A DNA stretch of 64,000 nt from Clostridiales bacterium UBA4039 (GCA_002382805.1 DGAD01000008.1:62001-126000), one strand, 5' to 3'. Positions 54,421 through 63,979 are shown, counted from the first letter of the stretch. Notes: generated by a model from the sequence alone, not told the origin. A program made the numbers and translations.

Positions 54421-55476
54421 TTAATGAAGCAATCGTCGCTCCAATGTATTGGGGTCTGTTGCAAACATAATTGCCTGTTCTCGATTGATTACTCCTTGAT
54501 TAACAAGGTTTAACAAAGACTCATCCATGGTTTGCATACCCATGTCACGATTTGTTTGAATTATTGAGTTGATTTGATGTGTTTTATTCTCACGAATAAG
54601 ATTACGAATCGCTTGATTAACATGGAGCGTCTCAAAGGCCGCAACACGTCCGCTTTTGTCAAAATTAGGTAATAACTGCTGCGATACAATTGAGACCAAA
54701 ACACTTGAAAGCTGTATACGAATCTGTTGTTGCTGATGTGGCGGAAATACGTCAATCACACGATCAATAGTATTTGCTGCACCAATCGTATGTAATGTTG
54801 ACAAAACAAGATGACCTGTCTCTGCTGCAGTAATCGCAATGGCTATAGTCTCTAAATCCCGCATCTCCCCAACAAGAATAACATCCGGATCTTGACGCAG
54901 GGCAGCGCGAAGTGCATGACTAAATGAATTCGAATCAACCCCTACCTCTCGTTGATTCACTATAGAGCGCTGATGGCGATGCAAATATTCGATAGGGTCT
55001 TCAAGCGTGATCACATGTGCGTTACGATTTTTATTGATTTGATCTATAAGAGCGGCAAGGGTTGTTGATTTTCCACTACCGGTAGGTCCTGTAACAAGAA
55101 CCAGTCCTCTTTTTTTACTATACAAATCAACAACTGATCGTGGCAACCCAAGGCTTTGTGGGCTTGGTATTTGACTAGCGACTAACCGGATAGCTGCTGC
55201 CATTGACCCTCGTTGCCTAAACACATTAACACGATATCGCCCTAGATTTAATATGCTATATGAAAAATCGATTTCTCCACATTCTTCAAATCGTTTGTAT
55301 ATCTCAGAAGACATAATCGGTCGAATTAATTCTACAGATTGACTCGGTGTTAATCGTTCATAATCCATATACGTTAATTTGCCGTGAATTCTTAAAATAG
55401 GCGGCACGCCAACGGTTAAATGCAGGTCTGATGCATTTTTTTCCATGGCTTGTGTCAGTAAGTCATCTATCGTCAT
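54421..55476 (-). CDS. pilT: Pilus retraction ATPase PilT
   Basis: PilT powers pilus retraction and twitching. Walker A GPTGSGKST, the Asp box (ITLEDPIEYLH), Walker B (ILVGEMRDLET) and the C-terminal AIRNLIRENK motif typical of PilT are all present; 351 residues. The start at 55476 has AGGGGG at 6 bp and gives MTIDDLLTQAM. It overlaps no other gene; pilB is 13 bp upstream. Confidence 0.95.
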   Translation of the reverse strand: MTIDDLLTQAMEKNASDLHLTVGVPPILRIHGKLTYMDYERLTPSQSVELIRPIMSSEIYKRFEECGEIDFSYSILNLGRYRVNVFRQRGSMAAAIRLVASQIPSPQSLGLPRSVVDLYSKKRGLVLVTGPTGSGKSTTLAALIDQINKNRNAHVITLEDPIEYLHRHQRSIVNQREVGVDSNSFSHALRAALRQDPDVILVGEMRDLETIAIAITAAETGHLVLSTLHTIGAANTIDRVIDVFPPHQQQQIRIQLSSVLVSIVSQQLLPNFDKSGRVAAFETLHVNQAIRNLIRENKTHQINSIIQTNRDMGMQTMDESLLNLVNQGVINREQAIMFATDPNTLERRLLH

Positions 55477-55489
55477 TATATCCCCCTTT

Positions 55490-57187
55490 CTACTCCGTTC
55501 CATATGAGATGCGTATCATTTCTTCAATGGTTGTCGTCCCATTAAGAACGTGACGCTTACTATTATCTCGAATCGTCTTTAATCCTTGTGCAAGTGCCTT
55601 ATTTCGAATATCATCTGTCGTTCCCTTTTGATTAATGATTTGACGAAGACTTTGATCAATCGGTAGAATCTCATAGACACCAATTCGTCCTGTATATCCG
55701 GTATTACCACATAAATGGCATCCTTTTTCTTTATATACATACAAGGTTTCTCCCATACTAACATCGAGCATAGCTTTTTCTTCATCTGTCGCTAAAACTT
55801 TCTCTCGACATTTTGTACATAATCTTCGCACAAGGCGCTGCGCAATGACACCTACAACAGATGCGCTAATTAAAAAGGGCTCAATTCCCATATCCATCAA
55901 GCGACTAATTGAACTGGCAGCATCATTGGTATGCAATGTACTGACAACCAAGTGACCGGTAATCGATGCCTTGACCGCAATCTCTGCTGTCTCTGCATCT
56001 CGAATCTCACCAATCATAATAACATCCGGATCTTGCCGTAAAATAGAACGAAGTGCCGAAGCAAAGGTTAGTCCAGTCTTTGGATTAACTTGAACTTGAT
56101 TAATCCCTTCAATCTGGGACTCAACAGGGTCCTCTACCGTAACAATATTAAGATCCTCTTGATTAATTTCATTTAAAGATGTATATAGGGTTGTCGACTT
56201 ACCACTACCTGTCGGTCCCGTGACTAAAATAATGCCATGAGGATGTGATAGAATGCTTTCAAACTTAAAAAGGTCATCTCGAAAAAGTCCAAGCTCTTCT
56301 TTTCCTTTTGTAAAGCCCTCTTTGGAGTTAACACGCATTACTACTTTTTCCCCATAAACCGTTGGAAGACTTGATACACGGATATCATAGGCCTTGTTAT
56401 TAACTTTTATGTTGATACGTCCATCTTGGGGCTTGCGTTTTTCTGCAATATCCATTCCCGCCATAATCTTAATACGGGCGACAATCGCGCTTAATAAGGT
56501 GGTTTCATAATCAAACATTTGTTGTAGTTTTCCATCAATACGATATCGAACGCGAATATAGCGTTCATAGGGTTCAATATGGATATCACTTGCTCGATGG
56601 CGCACAGCTTGCTCCATAATAGTATTAACAAGTTTGACAATGGGAGCGCTTTGAACCATATCACCACTTAATGTCTCTTCTTGGATTTGCGCTTCGACAT
56701 AAATTTCTTGTTCTTGCTTATACTCCTCTGCGGCTTTCATTGCTTGCTGCTTTCCATAGTGCATTTCAATAGCAAACTTAATATCTTCCTCATTCGCAAG
56801 CATCGGCACGACTTCTTTTCCCGAATATATTTTCACGTCATCAATCGCAAAAATATTAAGCGGATCTTCCATAGCGACATATAGGTTACTTTCTGTCAAC
56901 CGAATTGGAATCAAGACATGTCGCTTTGCAAGAGACTCGCTAATAGTTAATACTGCCTCTTTAGATATGTCATATTCTTTTAATTCAACAAATGGAATTC
57001 CAAGTTGATATTCCAAAACCTCATTAATATTTTGTTGCGTAACAAAACCTAAGCGAATCAAAACCTCTCCTATTTTTTCTCCGCTTTGGCGCTGTTCATT
57101 TAATGCCTCATCTAACTGCGCTTCTGTAATAATGCCATATTGCATCAACAAATCCCCAATACGCAATTTTTTCTTAAACGCTTTCAC
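55490..57187 (-). CDS. pilB: Pilus extension ATPase PilB (GspE family)
   Basis: PilB drives pilin assembly. N-terminal MshEN domain (residues about 1-150, with RLGFVTQQNINEVLEYQLG), then the ATPase with GPTGSGKST Walker A, VEDPVE Asp box and the CxxC-x-CxxC zinc motif (CTKCREK... CHLCGNTG). 565 residues. The start is GTG at 57187 after GAGAGGGTGATC. It leads the pilus locus. Confidence 0.95.
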   Translation of the reverse strand: MKAFKKKLRIGDLLMQYGIITEAQLDEALNEQRQSGEKIGEVLIRLGFVTQQNINEVLEYQLGIPFVELKEYDISKEAVLTISESLAKRHVLIPIRLTESNLYVAMEDPLNIFAIDDVKIYSGKEVVPMLANEEDIKFAIEMHYGKQQAMKAAEEYKQEQEIYVEAQIQEETLSGDMVQSAPIVKLVNTIMEQAVRHRASDIHIEPYERYIRVRYRIDGKLQQMFDYETTLLSAIVARIKIMAGMDIAEKRKPQDGRINIKVNNKAYDIRVSSLPTVYGEKVVMRVNSKEGFTKGKEELGLFRDDLFKFESILSHPHGIILVTGPTGSGKSTTLYTSLNEINQEDLNIVTVEDPVESQIEGINQVQVNPKTGLTFASALRSILRQDPDVIMIGEIRDAETAEIAVKASITGHLVVSTLHTNDAASSISRLMDMGIEPFLISASVVGVIAQRLVRRLCTKCREKVLATDEEKAMLDVSMGETLYVYKEKGCHLCGNTGYTGRIGVYEILPIDQSLRQIINQKGTTDDIRNKALAQGLKTIRDNSKRHVLNGTTTIEEMIRISYGTE

Positions 57188-57225
57188 GTTTGATCACCCT
57201 CTCCTTAAATTGCTTCTCTTTTTCT

Positions 57226-57231
57226 ATTATA
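57226..57231 (-). promoter_or_regulatory. Possible -10 box for pilB
   Basis: A perfect TATAAT on the minus strand, 39 bp upstream of pilB, with no good -35 at 17 bp. It may need an activator, or be reached from trhP. Confidence 0.35.
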
Positions 57232-57252
57232 TCAGATACTCTTTTGCTACAG

Positions 57253-58512
57253 TTAATCTTTTTTCTCTATTTTTCGATCCACTTTGCGTAGCAATTCATT
57301 TTCCAAAGCTTTTACCGGCAACTTGATCCATAGTTTTTGCTTTGGATGCGGCGCCTCGACAACTGATTCTCCCTCTTGTGTTGTTAATGCCTCCACAGTA
57401 AAAAGATGGGTTGAACCATCTGTTTTCATAAGCTCTAGAGTGTCACCAACCACAAACTTATTGCGCTGTTCAATCAATGTCAGTTCACTTTGGGTATCTT
57501 CTAATACCCTTCCTACAAAAACATACTCGCGTATATAGGTATTACTATCATATATCTGTCCTTCTGCATCGGGACGCTGATGATAAAACCCAGTGGTAAA
57601 TTGGCGATAACTACATTTTTTTATCTCGTCCATATAGGTTGACTTATTGGCATTGTATAATGCAACATCTGTAAAGTAATCATCAATCGCTTTACGATAT
57701 GCACGCGTTACCGTTGCCACATATAACCCTGTTTTCATACGTCCTTCAATCTTAAGACTGGTAATACCAGAACGAATAATTTCATCCATATATTCAATCA
57801 TACATAAGTCTTTTGAATTATAAATATATGTTCCTCTCTCATTTTCGAATACAGGCATATATTCTCCTGGACGCGATTCTTCCATCAGGTGATATGTCCA
57901 TCGACATGGATGTGTACACGCACCTTTGTTTGCATCTTTTCCTGTCATATAATTACTTAGCAGGCAACGTCCCGAATATGAAATACACATCGATCCATGT
58001 ACAAAAGCCTCAATATCCATCTCCATAGGTATCTTGCTACGTATCGTTGCTATTTCCGAAAATGAAAGTTCTCTAGCTACAACGACACGTTTTACGCCTT
58101 GTTGATACCAAAAGTTAATGGAAGCGTAATTTGTATTATTCGCTTGTGTACTTAAATGTAATTCCATGTCCGGTAGAATTGTTTTTGCAATAGCTAAAAT
58201 CCCTGGATCTGCAATGATTAGTGCATCCGGTTTGATTTCCTTAAGCTCTTCAAAATATGCCTCAACTGCTGGAATATCTTGATTGTGGGCAATAATATTT
58301 GCAGTTACATAGACTTTAACATCATGTGCGTGGGCATGAGCAATTCCCGCTTTCATATCTTCTATTGAAAAATTTCGCGCCTTTGCACGCAATCCAAACT
58401 CTTCTCCACCAATATAAATAGCATCTGCCCCATAGGCAACAGCTATTTTCAGGTTTTCCAGACTTCCAGCTGGAATCAATAATTCCGGTTTGTTCATTTC
58501 TAAATTATTCAC
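57253..58512 (-). CDS. trhP: Peptidase U32 family protein, probable tRNA hydroxylase TrhP
   Basis: The 419-residue protein has the U32 domain with Fe-S cysteines (FVHGSMCISYSGRCLLSNY, GACTHPCRW) and a C-terminal beta-barrel extension. In Bacillus and E. coli, U32 proteins (YrrN/YrrO, YegQ) hydroxylate tRNA U34, and the product is methylated by TrmR. Here trmR is the preceding gene, which supports that role. Older annotation calls it a collagenase-like protease; no protease activity is implied. The next gene in the transcript direction is pilB. Confidence 0.88.
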   Translation of the reverse strand: MNNLEMNKPELLIPAGSLENLKIAVAYGADAIYIGGEEFGLRAKARNFSIEDMKAGIAHAHAHDVKVYVTANIIAHNQDIPAVEAYFEELKEIKPDALIIADPGILAIAKTILPDMELHLSTQANNTNYASINFWYQQGVKRVVVARELSFSEIATIRSKIPMEMDIEAFVHGSMCISYSGRCLLSNYMTGKDANKGACTHPCRWTYHLMEESRPGEYMPVFENERGTYIYNSKDLCMIEYMDEIIRSGITSLKIEGRMKTGLYVATVTRAYRKAIDDYFTDVALYNANKSTYMDEIKKCSYRQFTTGFYHQRPDAEGQIYDSNTYIREYVFVGRVLEDTQSELTLIEQRNKFVVGDTLELMKTDGSTHLFTVEALTTQEGESVVEAPHPKQKLWIKLPVKALENELLRKVDRKIEKKD

Positions 58513-58521
58513 TTTGTTCTC

Positions 58522-59193
58522 CTATTCTTTAATCTTTACACTAATGGTTGCCCCATCAGCTATATCTAATATCGTAGTACTCAATTGCGCGTGGTGATTT
58601 AACTCCCATAAGTACTGACGCATCCTTTGGTGAATTGTGCGCCGTCGTCTAGGCACATTAAAACGCGACTTTGCAACATCGCCTTGCTGTAACACATTAT
58701 CGGATACTAACGTTCCTTGATGTGCCAATAATTTTACAGCGTAAGGTAAAAAGGTTAAATATTGACCTTTGGCTGCATCCATAAAAATAAAATCGTACAA
58801 TTCTTCGTCTTGACATAACTGTTCCAAAATTTGTGTTGCATCCCCTTCGATTTGATGAATCAAGGGGGCATAGCTTGAAGCTTTGATATTCTCGCTCGCT
58901 TTTTGAACCATCGTCTTATCCCGTTCTATTGTTGTCATACGAACTTTTGTAATATCAACCACTTCATCTAGCGCCTGCATCATTAAAAGAGATGAATAGC
59001 CAATAGCTGTACCAATTTCAAGAATTCGTAACGGTTTTGCCATCTGAATTAAAACCTTCATCATCGATGCCATATCATCTTTTATAATGGGCACTTGATG
59101 TTGTTGCGCATATATTTTCATTTGTTGTATTGCCTTTGACTCCTCTTTGCGAATATAGCCAAGATAATGGCTCATTGAATAATTATCTTTCAA
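58522..59193 (-). CDS. trmR: O-methyltransferase, probable tRNA (5-hydroxyuridine) methyltransferase TrmR
   Basis: A class I SAM methyltransferase of the COMT/YrrM type: ILEIGTAIGYSSLLM (motif I) and DFIFMDAAKGQYLTFL. YrrM is TrmR, which makes 5-methoxyuridine at the tRNA wobble position. The start is TTG at 59193, six bases after AAAGGAG. Adjacent to trhP, 9 bp apart. Substrate is inferred from neighbours and family. Confidence 0.87.
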   Translation of the reverse strand: MKDNYSMSHYLGYIRKEESKAIQQMKIYAQQHQVPIIKDDMASMMKVLIQMAKPLRILEIGTAIGYSSLLMMQALDEVVDITKVRMTTIERDKTMVQKASENIKASSYAPLIHQIEGDATQILEQLCQDEELYDFIFMDAAKGQYLTFLPYAVKLLAHQGTLVSDNVLQQGDVAKSRFNVPRRRRTIHQRMRQYLWELNHHAQLSTTILDIADGATISVKIKE

Positions 59194-59210
59194 GTTGGAC
59201 TCCTTTTATC

Positions 59211-59243
59211 AAAAATAGGCTAAAGATATCTTTAGCCTATTTT
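59211..59243 (-). terminator. Terminator of mltG
   Basis: A 32-nt perfect palindrome (59212-59243; arm core AATAGGCTAAAGAT) is flanked by A/T tracts that place a T run at its 3' side on the minus strand. It lies 12 bp after the mltG stop. Confidence 0.88.
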
Positions 59244-59255
59244 CTGTCTTCCTTA

Positions 59256-60323
59256 CTAGAATTTTTGATTGTATTTATTTTTTGCTGCATTATGGTCATC
59301 TAACGTTGCATTAAACTCATGCGCTCCAGTTTCCGGATCTTTTAATACAAAGTACAGGTAATTATGACTTTCCGGATATAGTGACGCTTCAATGGCTGCA
59401 GCACCAGGATTGGCTATAGGACCGATAGGTAATCCTGGATTTCTATATGTATTATAAGGTGATTCAATTTCTAGGTCACGATACAAAAGTCGATCACGAG
59501 GAATTTCTAATGCATACATAATGGTACTACACATCTGTAAATTCATATCAATGTTCAATCGGTTATAGATAACCCCTGCAACTTTAGGACGTTCCTCTGC
59601 AACACGAACCTCTTTTTCAATCATTGATGCAATCGTAATAATTTCATCAACTGTATAGCCCAGTTCTTCTGCTTGATCATAATACTCTTGTGTAAACACA
59701 TCATCAAACTTCATTAGCATCTTACTAATAATATCTTCTGGCGACGCATCCGCATAAACTTCATATGTAGCCGGGAAAAGATATCCTTGTAAGCGTTTTG
59801 GGCGATCTGGCAGTTGTTCAAGAAAACGATATCCGTAGTTGCCATTTTCTGCCGCGTTCATGAATTCATTGGCTGTACATAGCCCTTGAGCTGCCACACG
59901 TTCTGCAATCTGTTCAAGTGTAAATCCTTCCGGAATAGTGAATTTTACGACTTCACGCTTTTCACCTTCTTCAGAAAGAATCTTCATAATTTCTTCTGGC
60001 TCCATTCCGGTATTAAGGGAAAAATCACCATACTGAAACGATCCGTCAACACCCTGAAGCTTTGCCAACACTCGAAAATACACTGCACTTCGAATCAGTT
60101 CATTTTCTTCCAAAATATTTGCAATTGTTTCAGATGATGCACCTTTTGGAATACTGATCTCTTTGGTGACAATTGTTCGATTGGCATCCGGCTCTTTTGC
60201 CATCAGTTCATACCCTGAACCATATGCCCAAATTGCCGCTTGATATACTGCAAAAACAGCTACTACAATAATAACAATCTTTAACAAATAGTTAAAAATG
60301 TCTCCAAGAATTTTGTTAATCAT
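59256..60323 (-). CDS. mltG: Endolytic murein transglycosylase MltG
   Basis: MltG cuts nascent peptidoglycan strands and helps set glycan length. One N-terminal membrane helix (residues about 8-30), a LysM-like subdomain (about 45-110) and the YceG catalytic domain with ITIASMIEKEVRVAEERPKVAGV (catalytic Glu in this stretch) and LQMCSTIMYAL, NTYRNPGLPIGPIANPG. The 355-residue length is normal. It follows ylbF by 14 bp. Confidence 0.94.
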   Translation of the reverse strand: MINKILGDIFNYLLKIVIIVVAVFAVYQAAIWAYGSGYELMAKEPDANRTIVTKEISIPKGASSETIANILEENELIRSAVYFRVLAKLQGVDGSFQYGDFSLNTGMEPEEIMKILSEEGEKREVVKFTIPEGFTLEQIAERVAAQGLCTANEFMNAAENGNYGYRFLEQLPDRPKRLQGYLFPATYEVYADASPEDIISKMLMKFDDVFTQEYYDQAEELGYTVDEIITIASMIEKEVRVAEERPKVAGVIYNRLNIDMNLQMCSTIMYALEIPRDRLLYRDLEIESPYNTYRNPGLPIGPIANPGAAAIEASLYPESHNYLYFVLKDPETGAHEFNATLDDHNAAKNKYNQKF

Positions 60324-60337
60324 AAGATCACCTTTCG

Positions 60338-60682
60338 CTACTCTAGAAAATGTGTATCAAATTCTATTTTTTCTGTGATTGTATCATAAACCGACGTCAT
60401 CAGCTTGGAAAACTTGAGCTCTGCATCCAAAAACATTTTGACCGTCGGCTCACTTAATAACTCTTCATAGTCTTGCTTTAGACTAATTAAATTTTCATAC
60501 GCATTATATGCACCATAATGGTGTGACACTTGAATTTCAAAGTTTTTACGTCTGAATTCTTCAACTTGACACAATAATTCTTCATTACGTTCAAGAATCG
60601 ATCGATAATTTAAGTAATCAATATATTCTTGAGTTTCTTTTATTTTGTTGACGAGTTCAAGCGTTTCTTCTTTGATATCCAT
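60338..60682 (-). CDS. YlbF/YmcA family protein
   Basis: A 114-residue helical protein with the YlbF-family pattern (ELVNKIKETQEYIDYLNYRSIL; AELKFSKLMTSVYDTI). In Bacillus, YlbF-YmcA-YaaT form a complex that modulates RNase Y. It lies 11 bp after rnj, and rny is elsewhere in the window. A similar role is plausible but unproven. Confidence 0.8.
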   Translation of the reverse strand: MDIKEETLELVNKIKETQEYIDYLNYRSILERNEELLCQVEEFRRKNFEIQVSHHYGAYNAYENLISLKQDYEELLSEPTVKMFLDAELKFSKLMTSVYDTITEKIEFDTHFLE

Positions 60683-60693
60683 TATATCACCTC

Positions 60694-62361
60694 TTATTCA
60701 ACTTCCATAATTACAGGTAAAATCATTGGATTACGTTTCATTTGGCGCCATAGATGTTCACGCAAGTCATCTCGAACTGCATTTTTCATCTTAGCCCATC
60801 CTTCTATTTTACGCTCTTTGCATTTTTGAAGTGTTTTGACAACGACTTCACGTGTTTCTTGCATCAAATCTGCCGATTCACGAACATACACAAAGCCACG
60901 TGATACAATATCGGGTCCTGATAATATTTCTAATGTTCCTTTGCGTACTGTAACTACGACAACAATCAATCCATCTTCCGATAATTTTTGTCGATCTCTC
61001 AAAACAATATTACCGACATCTCCTACACCTAAGCCATCAACCAACAACGGTTGACAAGGGATACTGCCATTACGGGTAGCATGGGTTTTCGTCAATTCTA
61101 AAATCTCACCATTGGATAGCAAGAAAATATTATCTTTACGCATTCCTAGATTACTTGCAAGTTCTGCATGTTTTTTCAGATGTTTGTATTCACCATGTAC
61201 CGGAATGAAATATTTAGGCTTCACAAGTGAATGTAACAGTTTAAGTTCTTCTTGACATGCATGTCCAGATACATGTGTATCCTCAACAATCACTTCTGCT
61301 CCACGTTTATATAAATCATTAATAACTTTGGATACATATTTTTCATTTCCAGGGATTGGCTTTGAACTAAAGACAATAACATCCCCTTCTTTGATTTGAA
61401 TATTACGATGTGCTCCACTTGACATACGTGATAACGCTGCTAGTGGCTCACCTTGACTTCCTGTTGTTACCAATACAATCTGTCCATCTTTATATTTATC
61501 AATATCATTAATATCCGTCAACATATTTTTGGGCATTTTTAAGTAACCCAGCTCTGAAGCCGTGGTGACTACATTAACCATTGATCGTCCTTGAACAATA
61601 ACTTTACGTCGATATTTTTTCGCCGAGTTTACGATTTGTTGTACTCGATCAACGTTGGAAGCAAAAGTTGCAACAATTAACCTACGTCCTTTGTTTTCTT
61701 CAAAAATCATATCGAAGGATTTTCCGACACTGCTTTCTGACATCGTATATCCTGGTCGTTCAGCATTTGTACTATCTGCCATCAATGCAAGAACCCCTTG
61801 TCTGCCCAACTCTGCAAAACGTCCTAAATCAATGGGTTTTCCATGGATTGGGTTATAATCCACCTTAAAGTCTCCCGAGTGAATGACCGTTCCTGCAGGC
61901 GTTGTGATTGCAAGTGCCAAAGCGTCTGCAATAGAATGATTGGTTCGAATAAATTCAACCGAGAACAACTTTCCAAGGTTGACCTTTTGTCCCGGGTTGA
62001 TTCGCTTACGTTTTGTTGAATTCATCATTCCATGCTCTTTTAACTTATTTTCTAATAGGCCTATGGTCAATCGTGTCCCATATACAGGCACATTAACATC
62101 CTTAAGAACATAAGGTAGAGCTCCAATATGGTCTTCATGACCATGGGTGAGCACGAACGCTTTTACCTTTTTGATGTTTTGTTTTAGATATGTTGCATCC
62201 GGAATGACCAAGTCAATTCCTAACATTTCATCCTCCGGGAATGCAATACCACAATCAACAACCACAATTTCATCTTTATATTCAAACACTGTGATGTTCA
62301 TACCGATTTTGTCCAACCCACCTAAAGGTATTATTTTCAGTTTTTCATTTGTTTTCTTCAA
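60694..62361 (-). CDS. rnj: Ribonuclease J
   Basis: A metallo-beta-lactamase/beta-CASP nuclease with endo- and 5'-3' exonuclease activity. The metal motif HGHEDH is at residues 73-78; the beta-CASP motifs (ADSTNAERPGYT, ATFASNVDRVQQI) and C-terminal VHGEYKHLKKHAE are intact. At 555 residues it is a full RNase J. It lies 18 bp after fur. RNase J1 versus J2 cannot be told apart; only one is in the window. Confidence 0.96.
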   Translation of the reverse strand: MKKTNEKLKIIPLGGLDKIGMNITVFEYKDEIVVVDCGIAFPEDEMLGIDLVIPDATYLKQNIKKVKAFVLTHGHEDHIGALPYVLKDVNVPVYGTRLTIGLLENKLKEHGMMNSTKRKRINPGQKVNLGKLFSVEFIRTNHSIADALALAITTPAGTVIHSGDFKVDYNPIHGKPIDLGRFAELGRQGVLALMADSTNAERPGYTMSESSVGKSFDMIFEENKGRRLIVATFASNVDRVQQIVNSAKKYRRKVIVQGRSMVNVVTTASELGYLKMPKNMLTDINDIDKYKDGQIVLVTTGSQGEPLAALSRMSSGAHRNIQIKEGDVIVFSSKPIPGNEKYVSKVINDLYKRGAEVIVEDTHVSGHACQEELKLLHSLVKPKYFIPVHGEYKHLKKHAELASNLGMRKDNIFLLSNGEILELTKTHATRNGSIPCQPLLVDGLGVGDVGNIVLRDRQKLSEDGLIVVVVTVRKGTLEILSGPDIVSRGFVYVRESADLMQETREVVVKTLQKCKERKIEGWAKMKNAVRDDLREHLWRQMKRNPMILPVIMEVE

Positions 62362-62379
62362 GAAAACACCTCCGTCTAA

Positions 62380-62847
62380 TTATCGAGTAGGCTTAAGAAT
62401 CTCTTCATTTTTTTCTTGACATTCTTTACATACTCCAAAAAATTTTGCTTGATGATCATGCACTAAAAAGCCATAGGATTCCAAAAAGCTTTTTTCAATA
62501 GAGCCCATTAAATCTTCCGTTACTTCAATGACTTTTCCGCATTGATCACAAATTAAATGATGATGGCGATGTCCTTCGTCTTCATTGGCTAACTCATAAC
62601 GAATATATCCATCATCTAGGTTCAGTTTTTCAACAATTTTAAGTTCATTTAATAGCTGTATATTACGATAAACCGTTGCCAATCCGATCTCTGGATGTTC
62701 AGCTTTCACAATCTGATACAATTCTTCAACGGTTAAATGTTTATCTTGATTTGCCAGCATTGCATCAAGTACTACCTTGCGCTGGGACGTAATCTTATAA
62801 CCATGCTCCTTTAATCGAATACAAATCTGCTCTTTTTTAGCATCCAT
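62380..62847 (-). CDS. fur: Fur family transcriptional repressor
   Basis: A winged helix (about residues 1-85, with GLATVYRNIQLLNELKIV) and a dimerisation domain with GHRHHHLICDQCG and two CxxC sites (C100/C103 and C140/C143) that hold structural zinc. Fur, PerR and Zur are hard to separate; the HRHHH cluster fits iron-responsive Fur best. A Fur-like box overlaps its own promoter, so autoregulation is likely. It is transcribed with rnj. Confidence 0.9.
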   Translation of the reverse strand: MDAKKEQICIRLKEHGYKITSQRKVVLDAMLANQDKHLTVEELYQIVKAEHPEIGLATVYRNIQLLNELKIVEKLNLDDGYIRYELANEDEGHRHHHLICDQCGKVIEVTEDLMGSIEKSFLESYGFLVHDHQAKFFGVCKECQEKNEEILKPTR

Positions 62848-62873
62848 TTCTCCACCATTTACCCTTTTCTAAT

Positions 62874-62888
62874 TAATAACAATTATCA
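62874..62888 (-). promoter_or_regulatory. Fur box overlapping the fur transcription start
   Basis: Minus strand TGATAATTGTTATTA matches the 7-1-7 Fur consensus TGATAATnATTATCA at 12 of 14 defined positions. It lies 2 bp downstream of the -10 box. Confidence 0.72.
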
Positions 62889-62890
62889 AC

Positions 62891-62919
62891 AGTATAAATG
62901 AAACTCATCTTTTTGTCAA
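62891..62919 (-). promoter_or_regulatory. fur-rnj promoter
   Basis: Consensus TTGACA (62919-62914), 17-bp spacer, TATACT (62896-62891). The TGA of TTGACA is the stop codon of the DUF1292 gene (62918-62916). Confidence 0.82.
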
Positions 62920-63197
62920 TTTTCGAAAGTTTCAATTTGCTTTTCCAACATAGGAAAAACAACATCTAAGATCTCATCATCTTCGACAATTTCATAGATT
63001 ATATCGTCTCCTTCTAAATATGTAGCTTTAAGTACATACGCAAGAACTTCTTCTTCCTCTTCTTGTGTATCACTTTCTATCACAAGCAAATACCCATCTT
63101 CTTTATATTGGATAGCGCTTAAAATATCAAATGTTATTTTTTCTCCTGTTTCATCATCATAAAAATCAATTCGTTCCATGTCATTCATCTTATTCAA
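62916..63197 (-). CDS. DUF1292 family protein (YrzB-like)
   Basis: A 93-residue acidic protein with the DUF1292 pattern (ERIDFYDDETGEKITFDIL; EEEEVLAYVLKATYLEGD). It is conserved between ruvX and later cell-envelope genes in Firmicutes but has no established function. Its start overlaps the ruvX stop. Confidence 0.88.
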   Translation of the reverse strand: MNKMNDMERIDFYDDETGEKITFDILSAIQYKEDGYLLVIESDTQEEEEEVLAYVLKATYLEGDDIIYEIVEDDEILDVVFPMLEKQIETFEN

Positions 63198-63616
63198 TTC
63201 CTTTTCAAATCAAGATACGTCTGCAAAATTAATGCGGCCGCTACTTTATCAATATATTTTTTTTGTTCGGTTTTGCGTACATTTCCTTCTGTAAGAACAC
63301 GCTCAGCAGCAACTGTTGATAATCGTTCATCAAAAGTTGCTACAGGTATGCCAAGCTCTCGCTCAATACGTTTGACAAAATAAAGCGTCCGATCAGCACG
63401 TTCTCCCAAATCATTATTCATATGCTTGGGTAATCCAACAACAATAAGTTCCACCTCATATTCATCAACCAAGCTTTTTAAACGTTTTATCGAATCGATA
63501 AGATTTCCAGGATCTTGTCTTGAAATTGTCTCAATCCCTTGTGCCGTCCAACCTAAAGGGTCACTCATCGCCACCCCAATCGTTTTTGATCCATAATCTA
63601 ATCCCATTATACGCAT
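63194..63616 (-). CDS. ruvX: Putative pre-16S rRNA nuclease / Holliday junction resolvase RuvX
   Basis: The YqgF/RuvX family is an RNase H-fold protein, implicated in 16S rRNA 5' processing and Holliday junction resolution. The N-terminal LDYGSKTIGVAMSDPLG holds the catalytic Asp; VVGLPKHMNNDLGERA and TFDERLSTVAAERVL complete the site. 140 residues. It lies 14 bp after the IreB-like gene. Confidence 0.94.
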   Translation of the reverse strand: MRIMGLDYGSKTIGVAMSDPLGWTAQGIETISRQDPGNLIDSIKRLKSLVDEYEVELIVVGLPKHMNNDLGERADRTLYFVKRIERELGIPVATFDERLSTVAAERVLTEGNVRKTEQKKYIDKVAAALILQTYLDLKRN

Positions 63617-63630
63617 GGCTTATTCAATCC

Positions 63631-63894
63631 TTACTCACGAATATTGTGTTTAATATAGTTTTTAACCAATTCTTCTAATAGCTCATCGCGCTCCAACTGA
63701 CTAATGAGTGTCCTTGCATTGTTATGACTGGTAATATACGTCGGATCTCCTGATAGTATGTATCCAACAATTTGATATATAGAATTATATCCCTTTTCTT
63801 CAAGAGATTCATAAACAATTTTCATAGTTTTTGTCACTTGGTTTTCCGGTTCTTTTTCAGGTCGTCTGAAAAATTGCGTATTATCTAGTCCCAT
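63631..63894 (-). CDS. IreB family regulatory phosphoprotein
   Basis: The 87-residue protein matches the UPF0297/IreB family: [19 protein letters not shown] at the N terminus, then the conserved helices ([34 protein letters not shown]). In Enterococcus, IreB is phosphorylated on threonines by the kinase IreK and affects cephalosporin resistance. It is the first gene of ireB-ruvX-DUF1292. Confidence 0.93.
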   Translation of the reverse strand: MGLDNTQFFRRPEKEPENQVTKTMKIVYESLEEKGYNSIYQIVGYILSGDPTYITSHNNARTLISQLERDELLEELVKNYIKHNIRE

Positions 63895-63936
63895 GTTTTC
63901 ACATCCTATCTATAAAATATTTCAATATCTATACTC

Positions 63937-63965
63937 ATATTACAGTAAAGCACTTAAAATATCAA
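63937..63965 (-). promoter_or_regulatory. Promoter of the ireB operon
   Basis: TTGATA (63965-63960), 17-bp spacer, TAATAT (63942-63937) on the minus strand, 42 bp upstream of the ATG. Confidence 0.7.
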
Positions 63966-63979
63966 TTGTTTATTTATTA

